Origin: Atherinomorus stipes | Taxonomy: Eukaryota; Chordata; Actinopteri; Atheriniformes; Atherinidae | Direction of reading: 5' to 3' | DNA: 64,000 bases | Assembly: GCA_023101725.1 (NCBI GenBank) | Contig: JALJCO010001435.1 | Span: forward strand, 124,001 to 188,000 | Part shown: piece after piece, positions 12,945-24,397 of the stretch | How the letters are laid out: each line of letters begins with the position of its first letter | Numbering within the stretch: the stretch's first letter is position 1 | Made by a program: the position numbers and the translations under genes | The notes under the pieces: model-generated | Database searches by the model: none | Told to the model about the DNA's origin: nothing | Seen by the model: only the letters and a program-made list of their open reading frames with translations

Positions 12945-13055
12945 ATTTATATCGCATTTTTTTTCTTGCAGGGTACTCATTCACTCCTCATTCATACATG
13001 GTGATGGTAAGTTACGTATATAGACTAATCCAGCCAAACATCACAACTAGGCCAT
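12945..13055 (-). repeat. 3' piece of the tRNA-derived SINE
   Basis: On the minus strand it matches the 3' half of the SINE at 4455-4792, including TACGTAACTTACCATCACC and the GAGGAGTGAATGA segment. A poly-G run (about 13067-13079) follows immediately. Confidence 0.6.
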
Positions 13056-13401
13056 CCAATATTGCAGGGGGGGGGGGGGTACATCTGTAATTAGAACAGA
13101 TGAGAATCAGACTATTTTCTTTTTTTTTTTTTTTTTACTTGTCCTGTCCAGCATCGAAGCAAGCAGAATGGAAATCTGTTGCTTTTTCTGTTGAAGTTTT
13201 GCTTACAAGCGGAGTTTATGAATGGCTCCCTTGATTATGTTTTTCATTTTTTTCTTAATTAAACATTTGTTATTCACCATTCATTTATCTGCTGGGCCTG
13301 ACAAGGAGAAATGAAAGTTAAGAGGTTATGATAGAAAGTGAAACAGAGAGAAAGGAGTAAGGAAGAGGAAGAGGGAGGAGGGAAAACATGAATCCACTTA
13401 C

Positions 13402-13576
13402 ACAGTTCCTGGTCATTGTAATCGGGGAAACCCAGGAGGCTGAGGTGGTACAGATATACACACACGCAGACTACGAGAGAAGAGGCACAACTGTATGCAA
13501 TGAGAAGCAGTGTCACAGTGTCAACAATAATAAAGGGTTTCCGTGGTGATACTGTCATGCAGATGCAGCCTCGTCT
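13402..13576 (-). CDS. Candidate internal exon encoding a membrane segment, gene unknown
   Basis: On the minus strand a strong acceptor (pyrimidine tract, then CTCCTTGCAG) precedes 175 open bases that end at a near-consensus donor (CTGT then GTAAGT). The frame gives 58 residues: RRGCICMTVSPRKPF, then about 27 hydrophobic residues (start IIVDTVTLLLIAYSC), then YHLSLLGFPDYNDQEL. It could be the transmembrane exon of a receptor-like protein, entering in phase 0 and leaving in phase 1. I do not recognise the family, found no partner exon close by, and the segment lies between two SINE pieces, so a chance splice-site pair remains quite possible. Confidence 0.3.
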
Positions 13577-14529
13577 CTGCAAGGAGGGGGAGGCCCGGTA
13601 TTTTCTGAACAATATTGTGGTTGTTGGAACAAAAGAGGAAAACTTTAATGGTGGTAATAAGTGAATAAGAAGAATTTATTTCATGAAGATTTCTGCTGTC
13701 TGTGACAAAAGTGGACGGTGCTGCTCAGTCCACTGATGTCAGTGTGTTGGGGAGGACTTTCGGACACACAGAGCAGAGGAGGAATAACTTGCTGTCACAG
13801 TGGAGAAACACTGGATTTAATCCCCAACAACAAAAACACGGTAAATTATGGTGAACAATCATTAATCTGACAATTTCTTTCACATATGCTCCCCGAAAAT
13901 GACACACCACATAAGTTATTATGCTAGCTAATGCTAACAGAGACAGCTGTGGTGTTGCGGGGAGTTAATGACTTATCTGGGAGATATTGTGAAATATAAC
14001 GTTATTTGCTCTGATCAGGGCAACGTTGGGACCAGAAAATAAAAACAGTTCAGATGGAAACGGATCAGGAAGACGGTGTCCTGCAGCCTTTAGTTTCATC
14101 TGCAGGACATGTGAAGGCTACGTGGTCTGTACAGTCCTTAACAATACCAAAATCCAAATGTGTGATAAAATAGAAAAGTAACCACCTCTGAAAGAGTTTA
14201 GTTTTTTAAAAACTTTGAAAAATGATCACGAGATGTGCGTGTTATTCCAGTGTGGCTTGTCATTAAAGCCAGTTTCCAGAGATGAATAATAGTTTAAATT
14301 AATGCTCCGATGTAAAAAAAAATAAATAAATAAAATAAATGTCAGAATACTTAAGAGATTTCCGGATAACATATCTATAGGTTATCATGACTTTAGACGA
14401 CTGTCCAACGTTGTAAATCCAGATATTCACACTGCTTTCCATGTTGGCAGATAGGAGTTAATCGGCAGCGCAAGATGGCGCAACACACAAAATACTCGTC
14501 GGATTATAGCCACAGCTGACTAAACGAAA
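13577..14529. other. No gene recognised
   Basis: Unassigned sequence with short ORFs only. If the exon candidate at 13402-13576 is real, earlier exons of that gene would have to lie here or further right, but none was recognised. Confidence 0.4.
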
Positions 14530-14727
14530 TGTAACAGCCCTTCCTTGCCATTGGCCTCTCCAACCACCACCAAAACAATCACACACATTCATACAGAAGC
14601 GATGCCCTCACTGGAGGCAAGGAGGACCCAAAGACACAGCAACAGATGACTGGAGGAGCGGTATTTGAACCGCAGATCCTTCAGTCATTGGACAATGTGC
14701 TCTACCACATGAGCCACCGCCTGAGAT
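14530..14727 (-). repeat. tRNA-derived SINE head
   Basis: On the minus strand the segment starts with box A (ATGTGGTAGAGCACA) and box B (GGTTCAAATACC) and continues with the CTCCTTGCCTCCAGTGAGG body of the SINE at 4455-4792. It stops near the middle of the family sequence. It may be the other half of the 3' piece at 12945-13055, split by about 1.5 kb, or a separate truncated copy. Confidence 0.7.
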
Positions 14728-15184
14728 TTTGCTTGAAGTGATTTTGTGGACTCCAGCTCTCGTTACGAGTGATGACGTCGTGTATGTTGCTCAGGCCATT
14801 CCTGGTTCATGTTTGAATCATATTTTACTTGATCACATTTATTACACAAATATGTGTTTTCCACATATTGTAACACTAAAATTTTAAGTTATTTAGCATT
14901 TTTTTTACTTATGGTTGTATACTTTTTTTTCTAATTTAAAACATTTTTAACCATATTTTTAACATCTTATACCATAAATTTAAAAGTACTCTCATCAGCT
15001 CTGTAATTTAAACAGCATAATACCGTTAATTTTAGTGTGATTACATATTTGTGACATTATAGTATTTCCCCATTAATCTTAACACACTTTCATATTTTCC
15101 ACAGCAACATTGTCTTTTTTTACACATTGTTACAGTGAAAGGTACAGTTCAACACCATTTCTTAATTTACAGTAATTGTTTGTA

Positions 15185-16214
15185 CTCTGCAAAAGCTCAA
15201 ATCTTAGCAAGTATATTTTTCTCATTTCTAGTCAAAATATCTCATCACACTCAAAATAAGACAAAATTGCTTAAATAGAAACATTTCAGTTAGATATAAG
15301 ATCTCGTTTTAAGAATGCATCTCATTTCAAAACATCAAGAAAATTTTGCTTGTCCCATTGGCAGATTTTTAGTTTTTTTTTTTTTTTTGCTTAAAGTTGT
15401 CTTCGTGGTTTTCATTAATTTTCTGTGTTCTCTTTTATTGAATGCATTCTGATCGTTTCTGTTTAAAAACCTTCTGGTTGATTAGTTCAGCTGTATTTGT
15501 ATACTAGAAGAGAGGTTGTGGTAATGGAGTTCCGGGCCTTCTATGAATTTCCGTCTGATTGGCTGCCTGCCATAGTGTATGAAGGAAGCTCCGCCCTCCG
15601 CTCTTTTTCCTTACAGACAGGAAATAGAGCCGAAAACAAGTTTGTTCCGTCATGCTAACAAACAGTTAGCTAATTAGCTTCTCAACTCCGGCTACAGTCG
15701 TGCCGCTTCTTAGTGTGTAGTGGAGGGTTACCTGCCTTCCAATGGACAGATAGAAACCCCGTGGGATACGCTTTTGCAATGTTACGTAGAAGTGCGAGGC
15801 TGTTCCCGATTCGCTCTTTTCTTCGTATTGTTTCTGTGATGAGGAAGCACAGCCGACTGGGGGGAACGCAACGCTAGCAAGTCAGCATGTGTAAGTAAAC
15901 AAGGGGAAACACTCCGTATTTCAGAAGGAGCAAGTTAAATGGGTTTTCAGTGGAAGGAGGCCTTGAAGAAAGAAATCTTTTTTCACTTATTTTAAGGCAA
16001 TGCATACTTTTTCAAGAAATCTTATCAAGAAAATTTTGCTTGTCCCATTGGCAGATTTTTTTTTGCTTATTACAAGCAAAAAAATCTTGAAATAAGATCT
16101 TATATCTTACTGAAATGTTTCTCTTTAAGCAATTTTGTCTTATTTTGAGTGTGATGAGATATTTTGTCTAGAAATGAGAAAAATATACTTGCTAAGATTT
16201 GAGTTTTTGCAGTG
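15185..16214. mobile_element. DNA element with inverted arms of about 200 bp
   Basis: The left arm (15185-15390) and right arm (about 16010-16214) are reverse complements. Shared landmarks are TCTTAGCAAGTATATTTTTC, CATTTCTAGTC/GTCTAGAAATG, ACTCAAAATAAGACAAAATT and AAGAAAATTTTGCTTGTCCC. The ends CTCTGCAAAA and TTTTTGCAGTG are each flanked by TA. The 470-bp centre (15505-15980) is GC-richer, unrelated to the arms, and holds no clear ORF. Superfamily not assigned. Confidence 0.7.
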
Positions 16215-16405
16215 TATCTTATACACTAGTATACTGTTTTAAATTTTACAGTCTTTTACTGTTGGTATTTGACAGTTTTTTACTCTAAATTTTACAAACA
16301 TTTCTTACAGTGTAATTCACCATGAGGACACAGTAACTGGTGTAATCCTGACTATCCTTATTATCAGTGATCGGAGCAAGAGGATGCCAGTGCAGTTCGG
16401 CTCCG

Positions 16406-16918
16406 TTCACACTGCAGGTCTTGATGTTCAAATTCAACTTTTTGATTTTGAACAAATCTGATGTGTTTGCATGATTGTTCATACTATCATTTCCATGTAA
16501 CCTCCATCCGACTTCAGTGCCTGTACAAGGCTCTGAGTGACTCGCATATGCAGAGGACGGTGCAACGTCATACGCAGCACGCTGTGTTTACAAAGGCAAA
16601 TATGGACGTTACACTTGTTCGCATGTGTGCATCAGTTTGCAAGTTATGCAATCAGAGCCAGAAATATTGTAACGTTGTTTAACTCATTGCTTAATACAAC
16701 CTTACTGCATCCTGTCCCCTCTGGTGCAGAAATGTCTGTCTCACCTCTGTGACGTCAAAGCCGAATGAAATGCAATATGTCCGTTCAGACTGCTGCAGTT
16801 TCGACACAGGTGGGATATGTATCTGATTTGGGACCACAAGAAAGCGGCCTGGGTCAGATTTGAAAAAAACTGTATTTGCACCGTTCAGGCTGTCATTAAA
16901 AAAAAGCTGCAGTGTGAA
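16406..16918. mobile_element. Terminal-inverted-repeat element with TTCACACTGCAG ends
   Basis: Left end TTCACACTGCAGG and right end CTGCAGTGTGAA are inverted copies of each other. Further inside, pieces such as CAAATCTGATG and CAGATTTGAAA also oppose each other. No transposase. The overlapping short ORFs in this stretch are not taken as genes. Confidence 0.5.
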
Positions 16919-19535
16919 TGTAAGCGAGGAGGAACAATAGGGGAAGGAAGAGAGGAGAGAGAATAAGGAAAAGGCTGATTTCTGCTCATTTTTCTCTGAA
17001 AGTAACATTTGGTATCAGTTAAGAGGCCATTAAAAACTGAAGGTTTGTGCTGTAACATTTGACATCAATAACGTCTGCTCATTCATGCTGTCTGTTCCAC
17101 CACCGAGGAGAGTTTTAAAGTGGGTTTTCAAGTCTTGTGGAGCACTAATGGAGGAAAAATTACTAAAAGCTCCATACTAAAAGAGCATAGGCGATGAAAT
17201 CTGGTGTCAAGGCAAAGTCAGGCTGTTTTGTTTCAATTCAACTACTTTTTAAAGTATTCTCACCAGTTATTTATGGCTTTGATGGAAAATTTATAAAAGA
17301 GAAATACCAAATTTTTTTGGTGTATGCAGACACTCGTCATTGCAGTAGAATCTTTTAAACATTAGAGATGACCTTTTAACAACAGAGACCCTTCAGATTG
17401 ACACCGTTTAAAACCATAATGTTATACATTTTAGATAAGCATTTTAATCATTTTCTGTACTATCCTGTTCTTGGGTTTTCTAAAACAAAATTAATCTAAC
17501 CTCTAATAGTGTTTGTTGTCATTTCCCACATCAGCCAGAGGGTATATGGTTTCATTCTGGAGAAATGAGTTTTTATTTAACATAGGACCCCCAGCGCCCC
17601 AACCAGCTTGGTTTGCTCCCCATTTTACAACAAAACCAGGCACCCGTAATTATATCTACCACAGCACAGTGTCGCTTCTGCTTTTATCAACAGCTTGTAA
17701 ACATCTGGAAACTGAGGGATCCAGTAAATGAACCTTTAATGGAGAAATGTTGTCCTGTTATTGTCTGATATGTGAGTGTAGCTTGTTGAGCGACGCAGAA
17801 AGTATGAGATGCCCGGGAGTGCAATTTGAAGGTATACTTGTGTGAAGTCATCAACATTAGCTTTAATCATCAAGCCATGGCATATAGATTTGGTCTGCTG
17901 CTTACGGTGTAACCTTTGCTGAAGGGAAACGTGTGTGTAAGCTGTGTGCTGAAGAGAGGAGTCATAGAGGAGGGGGTCAGTGCCTACTGTAGGGGAGGCG
18001 ATGAACCAGCGATAGCCAGAAATTCGAGGAGAAGCAGGATGTGTTGTCAATACATAAAGTGGAGCAAGATGCATTTGGTACACGACTCGAGTATGCTGTC
18101 TGCAGAATTCTCCCCAAATCCACAGCAGCAGAAAGGAAATGACTGACAGTACAATATTTGTATTTCCGTAAGCGAGATGTATACTAGGTAAACACCCTAA
18201 CTGAGGAAATCTTCCCACAGGCTGTTTGTTTCTTCCTCAGAGAGTGTGTATAGGTTAGGATTCTCCTCGAGTTTCTGTTGAACAAAAAGGGCATCTTGCT
18301 ATGATGCTGCGTATGCATATTCATGATTGGTGCCACCTCGTTGCGTATACAGGTGGTCAGTCAGTCATGTTAAGGAAGCTAGAGCTTGGCCTGAATATTC
18401 ATATATATTACTCAAATATGCACGAATGAAGAAAAAAAACGACTTGAATGAAGTTTTTATGAGGAAATAACACAGTAACATGCAGAAAAGCTCTTAAAAG
18501 TCCATTTTTCATGATACGGCTCCTTTAATGCAAGGACAGAAATCTGCTGCACTGACGCATAAATTTTTCCTGATGCATAAACAACAAAGTTATTACTCTT
18601 GCCATATTAAAAACATGAATTTGGAATTATCTCTGTTAGAGTGGCCTATCTTTGTCACAGCTGTTAAGTAAATCCACCAAAAACCACCACTTTATTTAAT
18701 CACGAATACTCTGATGGTTTTCAAGCCTTATACTGTATTTATACTGCCTTTATGTGGTAGGGAAAGATGACCACTTGTTAAGTGAAAATTACCTGTGCAT
18801 TGTGTTCAAGCTGTTGTAATGAAGTGAGTGAAACACTGACAGCTATCTTCGAATGACTTGCTAGCTAGCTGCCAGTTAGCATCTGCTCTGAGGAGTTAAA
18901 CCAAACAACAGCCTTTTTAAAATAAAACAAAACTAAGTTTAAATGGCGGCATTATTAAAGTTCTGTATGTCACAGATGATGCAGACCACAAACTAACCAA
19001 ATGAAGCAGCAGAAATTTTAAAACATAAAGCAATGGATCCCGTTCAGGATGTTTTTGTTGTTCTCCACCATGTTGCCATGTCAGCATCTTAACAGGCTGG
19101 TTTAAGAAAGGAAAAAAAAGTTGGGCTTCATTAGGGCTCGGCTCTAAGAATTTTGAAAATCTGTCGAGCCGAGCCGGGCCAGGCCGGGCCGGGCCGGGCC
19201 GGGCCAGGGCTCCACCCCTTCGGGCCAGGGCTGGACTGTGCCCAGATATTAGGCCTGCGCAGGACATTGTAGGCTACTCCAGTTTTGGCTCTTCTCATGC
19301 CACTCCTCTTCAGAAACGGATAACGCTATCTCTGAAGCAGCTGCTTGACTTGCCAACTCCACCATTTTGCCCCAGTGCCAACTTAGCTGTGCCGAACATA
19401 CGACTGCCACATAGACAGTATTTGGCAACCTGCAAAGGCGACCTGTATTGGCTTGTAGATGTAAACATAATGCCATTGTCGAAGTCGAACCTATTTAAGT
19501 TTATTTCATACTTATTTTCAGGCTAAATATCATTT
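16919..19535. other. No gene recognised
   Basis: Unassigned, mostly AT-rich sequence. The longest minus-strand frame (17736-18218, about 160 codons) has no motif and no splice support. The segment 18300-18540 has the look of an old dispersed repeat ending in CTCCTTTAA. A GC-rich pentanucleotide block sits at 19165-19207. Confidence 0.4.
19165..19207. repeat. GGGCC-type pentanucleotide repeat
   Basis: About eight units of CCGGG/GGGCC with small variants in an otherwise AT-rich region. A simple tandem repeat; its G-rich strand could form structured DNA. Confidence 0.9.
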
Positions 19536-20905
19536 TTAAAGGTAGAGTCTGGAGTTCCTCCTCGTTTCTCTTTGTAAACACTATTCAAACTGAGTGCCCC
19601 ACCCCCCGGGCTAATGGCCGCATCGCTTTTCAACTTATTCAGCTTCAAGCCTCTCCTTCAAAGCTCTGAAGCAGGTAAAAGCCAAACCATTATAATGTTT
19701 TCGGGAGCGTTGGTTTGTCTGTATGTCCGTCAGCAACTTTACAGAAAAGTGCTGGACAGATTGACCTGAAACTTTCACCAGCCGTGTGGTGAAAATGTCA
19801 TGTGTTCAAGGCAACGGAGAAACGTGGGTGGAAACGTTCTTTTTAGTAATTAGCACTTTATCACCCATTTGCATTAAAAAAAAAGGACATGCATGTTTGT
19901 TTGTTTTTTAAATTCCTACCTTTAGTCCCTTTAACCTTTATTTAACCAGGCAAAGACATTAAGAACAAGATTCTTATTACAAGCTAGCTGACCTCTTACA
20001 TGCCAGTTACTGTAACTGTTAGCCTTGAACTCATATGCATGTTTAGCCTACTCCTAACTGTAAGGGATTTATTAGTAATAGTTAATACCTTGAATAGGTT
20101 TCTTTGCCAAAGCAAGGTTCCTCATGGCTTTGAATTTCTCTATTTATAGACCACACTCACTTCCATCCAGCTTCACCTTAACTAGCCTGGACTAGGACTC
20201 CTCACCGTTTGTTGCATTATTGTGCTGTTGTGATTCAGAGTGACCAGTAAAGACAGTTAACTGTAGTGAGTCCTGTGTGTTCTGACCGACACCCCCATGG
20301 TGAACATCAAACCTCCTTACCAACGCCTAAACAGTCTTACATGAACATCACCCTAACAGGCCAAATTTGGGAAATTTTTCCATATAACTCCATACAAATG
20401 GCCCGCATGTTTGGTAAAAAAAAAAAATACAAGAAAGGATCTCAATGAGTTCTAGAATGTTTCAAAAGTTGATCCAGATCCAGAGAAAATTCTGAATACT
20501 ATGACCCAGAACACACAAAAATAAGGTAGTCGAGCTGCTTGGCAGAGGTCTGCGCTCTCCGAGGGCATTTCTAGTTAACCCTGGTTTTTCCAACGTGTGC
20601 AGATTACTCCCTCTCTTGCCTTTTTTTTTTTTTTTTTTTTTGATAGAGCAAGTGACTGGCGTCTCCTGCAATCAATAGCTTCTCCCTACACAGCGTCATG
20701 CCCTCACCTCTGTCATTGGCTGGTGATATACACAGATATCTCCGCGAGAACAAAAAAAAACAAACAAAGTTGAATTACAGACAGGGGGGGGATTACAAAC
20801 AAACTCACCACTACACGAGAGCAGAGGCCCAAAGGCACGGATTGGGACAGATTCAACTTGCACAAGTCTAGCATTTATTTTCAGGGGGGGAACTCCAGAC
20901 TCTAA
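19536..20905. mobile_element. TTAA-flanked MITE (AAAGGTAGAGTC family), copy 1, interrupted
   Basis: Begins TTAAAGGTAGAGTCTGG at 19536 and ends AACTCCAGACTCTAAATG at about 20905, with the right terminal TTAA eroded. Internal landmarks shared with the copies at 46355-46841 and 52569-53079 include GGCTAATGGCCGC, TCAAGCCTCTCCTTCAAAGC, TTGGCTGGTGATATA and AACAAACTCACCACTRCACG. About 885 bp of another repeat is inserted at 19690-20573. Confidence 0.65.
19690..20573. repeat. Dispersed repeat inserted in the TTAA MITE
   Basis: Starts after GGTAAAAGCC with GCGTTGGTTTGTCTG and the segment GGACAGATTGACCTGAAA. Ends with GGCAGAGGTCTGCGCTCTCC and ATTTCTAGTT, where the MITE resumes at AACCCTGG. These start and end phrases are widespread in animal genomes as an unclassified dispersed repeat. 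No coding capacity seen. Confidence 0.5.
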
Positions 20906-21040
20906 ATGAAATGCTGTCCTTTCATTCTGCACCCTTCTAAATGTTTAATGGAAGTTTTTTTTTTTTTTTTTTTAATGTAGCATTTAATAAAAATGTTCCA
21001 TATCAAACATTTAACTGCAAAACCATAAATACTTAAAGCA

Positions 21041-21224
21041 AGGCTACTCAGATCGGTCCTATGAGGGCCTCAGTCCAGCAGGTTTTCCATGTCTCCCTGC
21101 TCTAACACACTTGACTCAAATTAGATAAATCTGCTACAAGCTCTGCACAATGCTCATTAACTTATGTTGGATCAGAGAGACACGGGAAACCTGCGGCCCT
21201 CGTAGGACTGAGTTGAGTAGCCCT
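21041..21224. mobile_element. Short palindromic MITE
   Basis: Left end AGGCTACTCA and right end TGAGTAGCCCT are inverted. The whole 184 bp is close to one palindrome, with GGGCCTCAGTCCAGCAGG facing CCTGCGGCCCTCGTAGG and ATGTCTCCCTG facing AGAGACACGGG. A typical teleost non-autonomous DNA element. Confidence 0.7.
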
Positions 21225-21645
21225 AACTTACACTGTAGCCTACACCCATTTTATTGAGTTAAATATATATATTTATTTTTGAAATTTTAAGCTGGAATTT
21301 AGTTTTATTTTGAGATACAAATTTCAGATTTCAGACCCCTTCACAGAACCTTAGTATAATGTTTAAGTCTAAACAATGATTTGTCTTCATCTCCACCCAT
21401 GCATTCCCTTTTCTTTTGTCATCTTGAGGTGCATAATCAGCTTGTTCGTCCCCTGCTGATGTTCCTGCAGGTGACTGTCAGCTTTGTTTTCCAGCATTGA
21501 CCATGGGATGTTCTCTGTTGTGTTTCTGTGCCAGTCGGCTGTTCCGGTGTAACTTTGTCTTTTCTTCTTTTCACTTTTTCTTCATTTTCAACAAGAAAAT
21601 TAATAAATAAATGAAAAATAAAATTCAGACTATCTAAAGGAGCCT
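21225..21645. other. No gene recognised
   Basis: Unassigned sequence. On the minus strand it would be the 3' flank of the candidate terminal exon to its right. Confidence 0.4.
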
Positions 21646-21814
21646 TTTATTGACAGAGCTCCTCTCAGCAAATTGCAGATATTCAACACAACAAAACAGC
21701 CAGGGCAACATTCTTCTGCTACAATGCTAGAGAGGACAAGTTAATAAAGGGGGGGACCTTGAGGCAGATAATGATGACAGTGGCAAAGAGATACAGGGAG
21801 ACTGAATTCAGACC
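21646..21814 (-). CDS. Candidate terminal exon with hydrophobic C-terminus and poly(A) signal
   Basis: On the minus strand a long pyrimidine tract and CTTTGCAG (acceptor ending at 21815) precede an open stretch giving GLNSVSLYLFATVIIICLKV, then PPFINLSSLAL and a TAG stop at 21721-21719. About 70 bases later stands AATAAA (21651-21646). A hydrophobic last exon of 31 residues fits a C-terminal membrane anchor or a GPI-anchor signal. I recognise no family. A second frame (SEFSLPV..) also stays open for about 22 codons. No upstream exon was identified, so the call depends on splice and poly(A) signals only. Confidence 0.27.
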
Positions 21815-22929
21815 CTGCAAAGACAGAGGAAAGGAAAGTGAACAACAACTGCATTTCTCCATTTGCTGACCAATAGGAAGGTCTGAGAGAGGGTTTATGG
21901 GGCGCTTTCACTGTTGGCATGTTTCATAAGATATACTTGTTTTGTTTTTACTTGTTAAATATCAAATAATCAATTAAATTTGAATCTCACTTTCCAGCAT
22001 TTATTAAATATTTCCTGCTGTATGAGTGATCAGTATTTGCCATAAGCAGAATAATACAAGGTTTACATTGACACATACAGTAGTGACATGATCACATTGA
22101 GTGACACTAAATCATTTGGTGTGTCATTTAAAATTGTGTAAATAGCATAATTATGAAACCTGAAAATGTTTACCGAATACAGTTTGTCAGTTTGAATCAA
22201 TTTGTACAGTTGATTGACAGCATAGGTCTCACAGTGAGTGATGATTTAGAAAATAATGCACAAATGTAATGAATTCACAAAAATATGATAGATCACAGTT
22301 TAATTGTAACTTAGGAAAGTTATAGTCCATTTTCATTTTATATACAATTATTTTCATGTTTTACCATGTAACTAATTTAGCCACTAACGCATCAAATTGG
22401 CACATAAATTCTGATTCCATGTGAAAATCTAAAAACAATTGTACTTTAAAGATAACAATTAGGAGAACAAAAGTCAACCATTTTATTTACCTGTTATTTG
22501 AAGTTTTTGAAGTTTTTTCTGGTACTGTGTATTAAAATGCGTGCTGTTTTGCAGTATCTAGCAAAAGGATCATGCTGCATCTTCTCTCATTTAAGAGATT
22601 TATTTTCTTTATAATCAAAGAAAATGGGACTTACTGTACAGACTATTCTGAATTTCTACCCCAATATAGTCATTAAATGTGCAAGCAGCATTCACTTCTC
22701 CCATATCTCACCCACGTTAACACCATCACACCTTTCTTCTGTAAACAGCACAACATGCCATACACAAACATCCTCTTCTATTCTCAGCCTTTCTCTCCTT
22801 CATTTCCTGGTTCTTTTCATCTCTGCTCCTGCAGCTGACTTCTTCGGACTCTCCAAGTCTTACAAAACATCATAACTCCATGATAAGCTAACATTATATA
22901 AGAATAAGCAAACAAACACATATCAAATC
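21815..22929. other. No gene recognised
   Basis: AT-rich sequence with short ORFs on either strand. The frame at 22624-22875 on the plus strand is serine/threonine-rich and ends hydrophobic, but has no motif and is considered chance. Confidence 0.4.
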
Positions 22930-23477
22930 AATGTATTGTATTGTATTGTATTTATTCATTCATTTCAGGCAGTACATCCACATATTCCATAGAACATAAA
23001 AGGATGACCACTTACATGGCCAATCACAAAAAAACAAAAAAACACAACAATCGTGTCCATCACTATATCACAAAACAAACAAGTATGTTAAACCTGCCTG
23101 AAAGGGAGTGGGAAGAAGCGAACTTATTAAATCCCACCCCCATTTCTCTATATGAAACTCAAATCAAAAGTCATGCTTCCTTCAAACCAATAAGAAAAAG
23201 CAAACTATTGACCACATTTGGAGCATTAAACCATAGAAAAGCTACTCAAATTACTAGGTTAGAAGCGTTACCATAGGCAACAATAACCATTACATTACGA
23301 CAATAATCCATACCAACAATGGTAACAACTCATCACACATATTAACGATAATTAGAGAAAACAGTAAATCACAAAGGTAACAGATAATGTACCAACAATG
23401 GTACGGGACAGTATACCAAAGACGGTAATGAAAAAAAGAAGAAAAGAGAGTACATCAACACTAGAACTGCTATCGAA

Positions 23478-24397
23478 TCAAGATCCACTCTCTATATATT
23501 GTAACCAAACTATACGTTTATATAACAGTTTATATCGGTGAATATTTTGACATTGCTTTTGATGTAAATCCAGTTTATTCCAAAGTTTAGCCCCACATAC
23601 CGACAGACAAAAACTTTTACGAGTAGTTCTAACTCTAGGTATGATGAAATTCCCATATCCTCTCAAACCATGAGTTCTTTCTTTTATTTTGAAGAGCTTC
23701 TGCAGGTTAGTCGGTAATAAATTATTAAATGCTTTATATAAAAATATTAATGTGACATATTCAACCAGGTTATTAAATTTTAGCAACTTTGATTGGACAA
23801 ATAGATAATGAGTATGTTCAAGGAATCCAGCTTTATGTATGATCCTCAATGCTCGTTTTTGTAATGTAGCTAATGGATTTGTTGTATACTGATAGGTGTT
23901 TCCCCATACTTCAACACAGTACATAAAGTATGGTAGTACTAAAGTGCAGTATAAAATACGGAGCGTATTCACATCTAAGTAATGTTTCACTTTGTTCATG
24001 ATTGAGAGGCTTTTGGAAATCTTTGTTTTTATATGTCTTATGTGGGCTTTCCAGGATAATTTGTTGTCAATTTTAACTCCTAAAAATATATTTTCATTTA
24101 CGTTTTCAATGTGTATGCCTTCAATAACAATATCTGGTTCCAAATTTGTTTTAAAATTGCCAAATATCATTACTTTAGTTTTATTTATATTTAATGATAA
24201 CTTATTCATATCCATCCATTTTTTTATTTCATTAAGTTCCTTATTCACAGTGCTTACCAGTTTATTATAATTATCACTACTATAAAATAAGTTTGTATCA
24301 TCTGCGAAAAGTATAGGTTTTAATGATTTAGACACATTAAAAATATCATTAATATATATATTAAACAATTTCGGCCCCAATACAGACCCCTGGGGTA
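23478..24397 (-). pseudogene. Reverse transcriptase fragment of the LINE
   Basis: About 307 residues are open without a break. They start at VPQGSVLGPKLFNIYINDI (finger-palm region) and contain the catalytic FADDTNLF box about 38 residues in. Then follow KWMDMNKLSLNINKTKVM, FLGVKIDNKLSW and the conserved C-terminal blocks VWGNTYQY, LQKRALRII and GAKLWNKL. The N-terminal endonuclease, the first RT motifs and any ORF1 are absent, so it cannot be active, but the lack of stops suggests a fairly recent insertion. Teleost Jockey/L2-like group; clade not resolved. Confidence 0.85.

Larger units (their letters stand above)
12588..16316. mobile_element. Possible large composite element with CACTGTAA ends
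   Basis: CACTGTAAAAAA at about 12590 and TTCTTACAGTG at about 16314 form inverted ends. TTTTACTGTAAAA/ACAGTAA motifs recur inside (12.6-12.9 kb, 14.9-15.2 kb, 16.2-16.3 kb), as in teleost ACTGTAAAA repeats. The interior holds SINE pieces, a candidate exon and another inverted-repeat element. It may be one element opened by insertions or two separate copies; no matching target duplication was seen. Confidence 0.3.

Noticed and set aside
17736..18218. Minus-strand open frame of about 160 codons
   Set aside because: No motif or convincing membrane topology and no splice context; treated as chance.
22624..22875. Plus-strand ORF with Ser/Thr-rich start and hydrophobic end
   Set aside because: Looks superficially like a secreted peptide in reverse order, with no signal peptide at the start and no conserved features.
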